In this document: positions 56,483-64,000 of the stretch, one piece after another
How positions within the stretch are numbered: position 1 is the stretch's first letter
Layout: the number at the start of each line of letters is the position of its first letter
Assembly: GCA_963978905.1 (NCBI GenBank)
Contig: OZ022258.1
Span: 27,594,716-27,658,715, forward strand
Direction: 5' to 3'
Source of the DNA: Trichostrongylus colubriformis
Taxonomy: Eukaryota > Nematoda > Chromadorea > Rhabditida > Trichostrongylidae
DNA length: 64,000 nt
The notes under the pieces: generated by a model
Database searches by the model: none
What the model was told of the DNA's origin: nothing
Seen by the model: only the letters and a program-made list of their open reading frames with translations
Position numbers and translations under genes: made by a program

Positions 56483-59400
56483 GTCTAGAGTAACTCGTAA
56501 ATTTGATTCGATACTTCATGTCTTCACGAAATCGTGAGATTGTCTTGTACGAAGTACGTCACGAAAACAAAGCTTCAGGAAAAGTCCAAATGCCAACTCT
56601 TTGAACTTTCCTGGTATCCGGGACTGATGAAAGAGGAGGGACTAGTCGTTTCGTACATAAAGCTACGCAACACACATTTACACCGCATTCTAAGCTCATA
56701 GGTCTCTACAGACGGCATGATCATTCTCGCGTCACCTTATGAAAATAATGCGATGCACTGCAGAAGTAAAACCATTGAAATTTTAAAAGTGTTCCGAATG
56801 TGCTTTTCTTTTCGTGCAAATCTTGCATGAAGCTCAGGTCATTTCATTCGCCCTTCACTCTCTGCGCTACGATGAATACTTTCTCTCTGTCATGCTTCGG
56901 GGTTTTTATTTACGAGAACCATTCCGCTAACAAATGTCGCAGTGTACTGGCGACTGGTGTTTTTATCGGAATTCAGGTACTCGATTCTTGTGATCGATGG
57001 GTCGCTGCGATTTCGTAGAAGCCTAAAGTCGAAACTGTCAGAACTGTTAGAATCATTCGCGCTGTATGAGATCTCGTGTTAGGCTTGGTAGTCATTGCCA
57101 TCTCCGCTATAAAAGTTGACCGTGATGTACTCATACGATGTTAGTTGCGACGGAATCATTAAAACTACAAGTTTTTTTTTCATAAAAACGTCTATAAGAA
57201 CTGACGTTTGGCATGCTCATCTGCTCACAAGCCCACTACAGCACCCCACCGTTGCAGCAATGATATATTTATTATGCGTTTTTGTAGTGCTTTGTTTGAG
57301 CGGAGTTGGTGTTTAGTCTCATGTCACCAGAAAAAACAACTGAGACGCTAGTAAACACAAAAATAGCATTCATGATTTTGGTCATGACACAGTTTGTTCA
57401 CAGAAGCCTATTCCATCAGTTGATTCGTCAGCAGCTAGAGCTCGGATTCAGCTCAGTGGGGGGAGGGATCTAATTGAAGTAAAATGTGGAGAGCTCATCT
57501 TATCTATCATGACGTTACCCCTTCTCCCTTCACTTCCTGCCATCCACACGGTTATGTTTCTGGGATAAGATGCGCTGAACACTAATAACCTTTCTAGCAG
57601 GGTGGGAGAGGGGAAGGAGAAGTTGTGTTGGGAAGGAGGACGCCGAAAATTGCCTCGACGGGATGCCTGACCCCATTGTTCATAGCGAGACGAGCTCATC
57701 CTTGTTGTAGAAGTCACAGGCTCCAAGCTGTAAGTTCAGTCTTATAAAACTTTGGGAGCACATTCTTGCGGGAAGCGCCCTCAACCAAAAGGAATGACAT
57801 CTTTCGAAGGAGCTAGTACTCAGCGAATAAAGCTAGCAATCGTTTCTATGGTAAAGGTATTTCGGCCCCTTTTGATTAGCGCAGGGTGTGTTTTGAGGAG
57901 TGAATTCAGTTTTGCTACATGTTGTTTCATTTCATTATACCATCACCGTCATCTTAGTAATCGAAAATACGTATGACGTTCGTATGACACATCTTCTGAC
58001 GCTTGCGAAGACGTGGCTGTTATTTCCTGTTTTTCCACCTGCTTCAAGCATTCTGTTCATGGTCTCCATTTGTTGATACACCTTGCAGTCAGCACTGATT
58101 TGCTTTGGCTGTTGTTCAGTTTATTATGCTATTTATTACCACCAATCAATAGCTTTCTTTACCCACACTCTACTGCACTATATTCATCAGACTACTATCC
58201 AGAAATTCATCGCAGTACTTCCGGATTTCGCTACTACGGCGCACTGTCGTGCAACAGCGCCTTCTCAGTTTTCCTGGGTATCACGCTATTCGATTGTTTC
58301 GTTTCATGCATCTTGTGGCACGAAGTCAGCGGTACTCCTCACAATTCACTCGCTGCTTTTAACACTACTCTTTTGAGGGCATGAGACGATTTGTGTGGCG
58401 ATGGCGACCCGTGGCAGATGCTTTCCTCACCCTCTTCATAACCTGTCCTACACAAAGGCGATTCTATCGAGTTGTGGTTGCATATCACGATGAAGCTTTG
58501 TAGGGCGGTTATTACGTTTGCCGCACCCTGTATAGTTCTTATTTGCATTACCATACAAAGAATATAATGAGCAGAACAAAATGACAAGCGTGATTTCAAG
58601 GTTCGAATCTTGAAGTTGCGAGCTTTTTGCAGTACGATCGAATATAGGATTGCACATGTTTCTATTTTGTACCAGTACGTAGATGTCATAGGTTTTTCAG
58701 GCCCTTTCCTTAGAATTTTTTTCCAGATTCTATATAAATAACCTTCAACTTCGAACTGCGGTACTCCTTGACATTGAATGCGTATCTAAAAAGGAAAACC
58801 TTAAAAAGGTTTGACATCCAAAATCTACATTTTTTCACGTCCTCCCATGGAACGGCGCGAACAACGATTAAACCATCACAGGAAAAAAAAGGAAATGGAA
58901 TGGTTGCATGAAAACGCTATCTATAACTATAACGGTGAAAATGTTTTACACATGCGACTAGCTCGAAAAGAATTCTGTGGCAAACTGAGTAAAAATAGGC
59001 GAATTTTCGCTTTGCGACGTCGCACTCGCGGCGCCATCAGCACAGCTTGCCACGGTCGGTTGAAATTCCGCTCAGGATTCAAGGGTCTGGTACCATGAAG
59101 GTCCTTCAAGAAATAGAGTATATGCTGTCTCGAGGCATTACAGCCATTCGTCATCAACATGTGCTAAGGAACACAACAAACTTTGTCTTATGACAGGCTT
59201 CGCTGTAGTTCGTCAGCTCGAAAGCAAAGAAAACAACCACACCTCGTGCCAACAGATCTTAGATCAACAGTATTTTGAAAATACACGGCTGTTCAAGTGG
59301 CAAGACTTGAAGGAAATAATAAAATAGTGTTGCTTGAGCAAATGTCAGATGGTCTCTGATTTTCAGCAACTTTTGTTCGTTTGGGGCAGGTTGCCATCAA

Positions 59401-60403
59401 GGATCGTTTCAGTGCTGGTAATCTGATCATTGTACGCGCTTTGTGGTGATCTCTATCTTATATTTGTACTTCTGTGAATATTCGCTATTTACGAAATCAT
59501 AAAAAAGTAATTACGTGCTTTGCTTTGATCAGTGTTCAAGACGCAGTACTTGAAGCCATCCAATTTCCGTTCAATCGGAACATCATCTAGCCTATTTGCA
59601 ATTGTATATGTTAATAATAAGTAATCCATGTGAAGGGAATGGATATTACGGCTGCTCAACTGGCAGTGGATTCACCATTCGATCTAGTAGGTGTGTGTGT
59701 GGTCGTTTCCCTATAAGGGACCCATCATGTGAATACTACAGTATTTTCTCTATCTTTTCTCGCAGCCCTTATAACATACATTTTTCGGTTGTTTTTTTTT
59801 TCTGATTAGTGCGCAGCTTTTGAGCGGAGATACAGCAAAGAGGAAAAGTAGACGTCTGCTTCTTGAATGGTTAGTTTAGTGAAGAACGAGAATGAGCGCC
59901 GAAGCGACGTTGAATACAATAGGAGACAATGTCATGCTCAACTGTAAAAATTCAGGGAGTTCAACAAACTGGAAGCGACATTTCTTTGCCTATTATTCTG
60001 TCCGTAATAAGTAGGCGCAAAGCAATGAAGGCCTGGTCAACAGAATCCGGTTGCTTATCGTCATCTGCTCTTAATAGAAATGTGTTTTTATTAGAGATGT
60101 CATTTTTAGCCATTTTGGATTCAATGACCGTGCTGATTGAAATATTGATCGGAACGAGATTATCCATCATCAAAAACAAAGGCAGGATTCTGTGAAAGGT
60201 GGACCAGTGCTTATTCCCTAAACCCTTGGTCTCATTCTTCCCTTGGTAGTTTGCTGAAATGATTATCGATTGGAGGTCTTGTTCCGCTGCAGCAAATGTC
60301 AATTATCGTTTAATTACCATTCAGCCTTATGAACGAACTCATTTCAGCAAATAAAATAACCTTTAATACACAGCGTCCGATTGAGAATGCCGGACAAAGG
60401 TTC
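56483..60403. other. stretch with no recognised gene
   Basis: Frames such as 58013-58384 and 58811-59098 on the plus strand lack recognisable motifs and are overlapped by minus-strand frames of equal length. Poly-T and AT-rich patches occur. No RNA gene or bounded repeat was supported. Confidence 0.35.
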
Positions 60404-60837
60404 AAAGGAATCGTCCACGAAAAACTGGGTTTTTTTGTTATCCATATATTTATGCTGTATTTCCCTGATAAGAATCGCATGCAAAGTTCCACGAGAAAAA
60501 GTGAGTATTCGGCTGAGATACCGCCCCCAAATTCTCGGCAAGGTGGGCGGGGTCTCCGAGTTAAAGCCCCATCCCGTCGTCCGCCGCGGTTGGGAGCGGA
60601 ATGGGACTGTTTACGTAAATTTCTGATCTTAGACGGCGTCTTCGACCGAGGCGGAGGGCGGACAACGGCGTAGGCACTTGCTAGGAAGCCTCGCCAAGCC
60701 GGCCGAGACTTTGTGGTGCTGTATCTCAGCCGGATTCACATTTTCCGCGTGAATTTTTGCATGCGACCCACATTAGTCAGATACAACATAAATATATTAT
60801 GCGGAAGAAGCTCATTTTCCGTAAACGATTCCTCTAA
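60404..60837. mobile_element. palindromic MITE, family A, copy 6
   Basis: The ends AAAGGAATCGTCCACGAAAA and the inverted TTCCGTAAACGATTCCTCT enclose TTATCCATATATTTATGCTG and GGGACTGTTTACGTAAATTT. It is close in length to copies 1 and 3. The overlapping open frames on both strands within it are palindrome artefacts. Confidence 0.85.
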
Positions 60838-61461
60838 GCGCTTCCACAACTCCGATCCAAAAAAGTGCGGGTCAACTTAACCTAATCTTCGGGATTCTTT
60901 TCCTTTTCTGTAGCTCTATATTGCTGAATGGACAAACGCCTACTGTTAGCCCACAAATTTGCAGCTGCTCTGTGTGCTAATCATATTAGTTTCAAAGTTC
61001 ACTAGGACCTAAATGTTTCACAATACAATCTGTATTGTATTAGTATCAAAGTCTTAAAGATTTCTACACAGCTCTTCAGTGTTGCGGCTGTACAATACTT
61101 CATTGATGATCATTAAACCACTGCGGTCAATTTGAGCACCTGAAACATCAAACAAAATCAGTTACATGGGCCCGCTTCAATTGATGTATCTGAGTCTACA
61201 CTCTCTGAAAGATGCTCAATGTTCATTTTCAACTGCTGTCTTATGCGCTCTTTCGTGGACCTCATGGAATTCATTGAATGTTCCGTACTAATCATTTGAT
61301 TCTGTTGTGTGCTATGTGTTCGACATCTCATGTGACTAGTTGAACGTGGTCACCAAAAGCCACAAATCTGGTTTGGTTCTGCCCAAACTGAACATTGATA
61401 TCACCGAAGGAGAATTTTCTGTGTCGCAACGTTCTCTTCACCTCTCGACGGAGTTTATATA

Positions 61462-62945
61462 TTTGTTCGATAGAGCTTTTTCTGCTCTACAAAATTTCCT
61501 ATTTGTTTTTCGATTTCTTTGATTGTTTAATATCTATGAGATTTAGAAATGGAGTGAGGGCAAGATTCGCATCTCCCACATTTCCTCTTTGGTGCTTGCC
61601 GCTAAGACTAGGAAGTGTAGCGAATAGAAGTACTGAGTGCGTAGTGAAACAAGTGATGATTCCTGTCCTCCGCATTGGTCTCTGCGCGGTCGTGTTTTAC
61701 GGTGCGTGACATCATTAGCTGTCAGTGAAACCCACGCTGATCTGTGGGCAATGAAGCGATACACAATCAAGTCAGGAACCTGCACAGGTGAATGTTGCGG
61801 CGCCCAGAAGGACCTTCTCGAAGAACGTACGCATCTTGTAACGATTCATGCCACGAACCTTCTCCTAGAACCTTAGGCTTCATTTACATTAAGCACCATT
61901 CCTTTTCGCCCTCACCTATATTGGTGCTCTAAGGGTCATAGAGTTTGCGATGCATTGCATCGGTCCAAACTAAAGCTTCGTGAAGCATTTCAAGGAGTAA
62001 TTCAACACTGAATTCAGTAATTTTTATCATTTTCTGTTGTTCGCGACCAGTTTCTCTTCCTTCGAATCCGTCACATTTTGCTCCGACGTGCAAAATGTCA
62101 CCGTCTAACAAAATGTTTGTGTAGCAAAATGACACACCATTGGAAGTGAATGGCTTTCAAAGCGTGATTGCGTCAATTCACGGAAAGGCATTCTGTTAGG
62201 TTGAGGTCTCTGTGTTTCGCAACATTCTCTTCACCTGTTTTTCTTCTATATGCCAACACGAGGGTAGTTGTGGGTCCTTTTATTGGCCTCGTTTCGACCT
62301 TCTCGTCTTCTTCAGAGGCCTGAAGATGGCTCGCTCTTGATTTGCAAAGTATCCGAACAAGCGCCTCCTCCCCTCTAGCGTTTCCGGCGTTGTTTCCAGA
62401 TCGCTCTGACAACCCGGTAATGGAACAACAGACTCATCCAAGATCACCAACGGAGCAACAGCTCAAGCCTCAATCACATGTGGCATGAATTGTGGCAGGA
62501 GCCGTTTTCGGCCGCATAAGGACATCGAGTAAGTAGGACTCCTTCGCCCTTACTGACGCAAGTGATTGAGGTGCTTGGTAAAATCTCATTTTTTTGCGAA
62601 AAAAAGAGCGGGTGGGCTCCTACTGAATACCTCATTTCTAAGCCTCAGGGATATCAAACTATGAAAGTATACAAGAGACTAGTGAGAAAACCCTGTAGAG
62701 CAAAAAAGCTCTATAGAATGCATATATGAATATTCTTTTCAATCTCGATGGTAGGCGAGGAAAAGAAGATGCCGAAAATACACACCTTTGCTGAGTGCTG
62801 CATTTGTGAGTCTTAAAAACAGCAAAAAGTAGAGCGATTAGAATAAAAGGCAGCACCATTCTGTAGAGCTGCAAAAGCTCAATCGAAAATATATAAGCTC
62901 TGTCGAATGATGAACAAAAGCACGGCGGGAACTTATTCCTCAACC
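61462..62945. mobile_element. diverged relatives of the giant foldback: left-arm piece and right-arm end
   Basis: The piece 61462-61570 (TTCGATAGAGC-TTTTTCT-GCTCTAC mini-hairpin, TTTTTCGATTTCTTTGATTG, GAGATTTAGAAATGGAGTGA) matches the left arm at 7955-8035. The piece 62690-62945 (two mini-hairpins, CAATCTCGATGGTAGGCGAG, GTCTTAAAAACAGCAAAAAG) matches the right arm and ends CGGCGGGAACTTATTCCTCAACC followed by TA. The 1.1 kb between them (61570-62690) has no recognised gene but includes a CTTCTCGTCTTCTTCAGAGG segment shared with 9855-9885. Confidence 0.6.
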
Positions 62946-62947
62946 TA

Positions 62948-64000
62948 TGTACACAATAGCAGCGAGGAAAACATAGTTTAGTACTTATCGCAGTACTGAG
63001 GCCGCTCTTTTTGCGAGACGCAATTCTTTTCTCAATGTTCCCTTACAGGCTCAGAACACAAATAAAGGGTCTATTTCTTTGCATTCATAGACATTTGAGC
63101 TGTTTCCTTCCACCCCGTGTGACATTCTGCTTCCAAAATTCAGTTGAATTCTTGTAATCAGCATTATTTATTCTATCCATTCTTGTAATCTACATTATTT
63201 ATTCAGTGTGACCGGAAAGCCTTGACAAATTGTTTTCAAATCGGCATCATGTCACACCGCATCATGATTGATTATTCCATATATTCTTACTATTTTTAGC
63301 AAGATCGGCCCATACTTACATAATTGAATCTGTTTTATAAAATAATGATCAAAACGTCTAATCCCTGTACATACTGATACACAAAAAACCTCGGTCTTCA
63401 CTGAAGGCATCCGGGCCCCATGAATTTGTCACAGTCGGTTACATCACATCCTGACATCCTTTTCATGGAGCCATGTCACCACCACGTCACCATGTCACCA
63501 TGTCTGTTGCAAAGGAGGATGTCGCGTACATACATTCTTAGTACAACTACACGTCCATCTGAGTATTTACGTACGAGGAGGAGTTTCGGTCAGTCTGATG
63601 GAAGTCTAGAACCTGAAAAGATCGATTTTAGACACTTATTGTTAGAGAAAACAGCATAGAAGTGAGCACTCAAGCGCTCATACCATAACGTCCTGCATAC
63701 ATATGTGCCACCGGCTATGTACCCACTGGTGCGAATGCCCCTTTCAGCATCTAGCTAAAAAGGCGAATACAACGTTTATTAAGCGCGAACGTAGTTTAAG
63801 TTATGCAGCGCTTAACCCACATGTCAACATGGTTAAAAAGGCGGGCTTAACTTTTGATTTGGCGTTTATAAGGAAAAGAAATGAGAATTTCGTTATTTTC
63901 TTTATTTATATTGATATATTGAGATGTATTTAATATTTGCAGATTTAAAAACTTCAAAGAATTTTTAAAATGGGAGAGAAGTGAAATTACATAAATATTT
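62948..64000. other. right window end, nothing recognised
   Basis: AT-rich sequence with a short local duplication (ATTCTTGTAATC.(G/A)CATTATTTATTC at about 63152 and 63181). No exon, RNA gene or bounded element was seen. Confidence 0.4.

Noticed and set aside
58013..58384. 123-codon hydrophobic open frame
   Set aside because: Apparent membrane segments come from T-rich sequence, an overlapping frame of similar length exists, and there is no family match.

Overview
The window looks like genomic DNA from a parasitic-type clade V (strongylid-like) nematode. The evidence is small exons with GT-AG introns, two genes whose closest recognisable relatives are worm proteins, an RTE retrotransposon tail of the kind common in strongylid genomes, and very large introns and spacers packed with mariner copies, foldback MITEs and decayed retroelements. 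No bacterial or viral gene layout is present. The species cannot be named from sequence alone.

Two host genes are well supported. (1) On the minus strand, positions 4500 down to 25 carry the first 11 coding exons (397 residues) of an MTA/LIN-40-type chromatin protein: a complete BAH domain, a complete ELM2 domain and the start of the SANT domain. The gene runs off the left edge. (2) On the plus strand, 14 exons between 20376 and 36215 encode a PiT/SLC20 phosphate transporter, from its first signature motif to the stop codon. The exon with the start codon and probably one loop exon were not identified, and the last intron uses a GC donor. The two genes are divergently oriented, with about 15.9 kb between the MTA start codon and the first identified PiT exon.

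Layout: 1-4500 MTA gene. 4.5-20.4 kb is the divergent spacer, holding a hAT-like MITE, a foldback mariner, a 1.37-kb giant foldback nested inside another repeat, MITEs, and a mariner carrying an RTE insertion. 20.4-36.2 kb is the PiT gene, whose introns hold two mariners, foldbacks, a tRNA-containing SINE-like insertion and a C-rich inverted-repeat element. 36.2-52.1 kb is repeat-rich DNA with no recognised gene. 52172-56482 is a BEL/Pao-type LTR retrotransposon with identical LTRs but a broken gag. 56.5-64 kb has no recognised gene but holds one more MITE and relatives of the giant foldback.

The strongest unusual signals are the nested foldback architecture (7.5-9.5 kb, with an empty homologue at 23.1-23.9 kb), a 106-bp almost perfect spacer-free palindrome at 41230, a tRNA-like cloverleaf enclosed by perfect 37-bp inverted repeats at 27.4 kb, and the LTR element whose identical LTRs contrast with its broken gag. 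Most other reading frames in the window lie inside palindromic repeats and are not genes.
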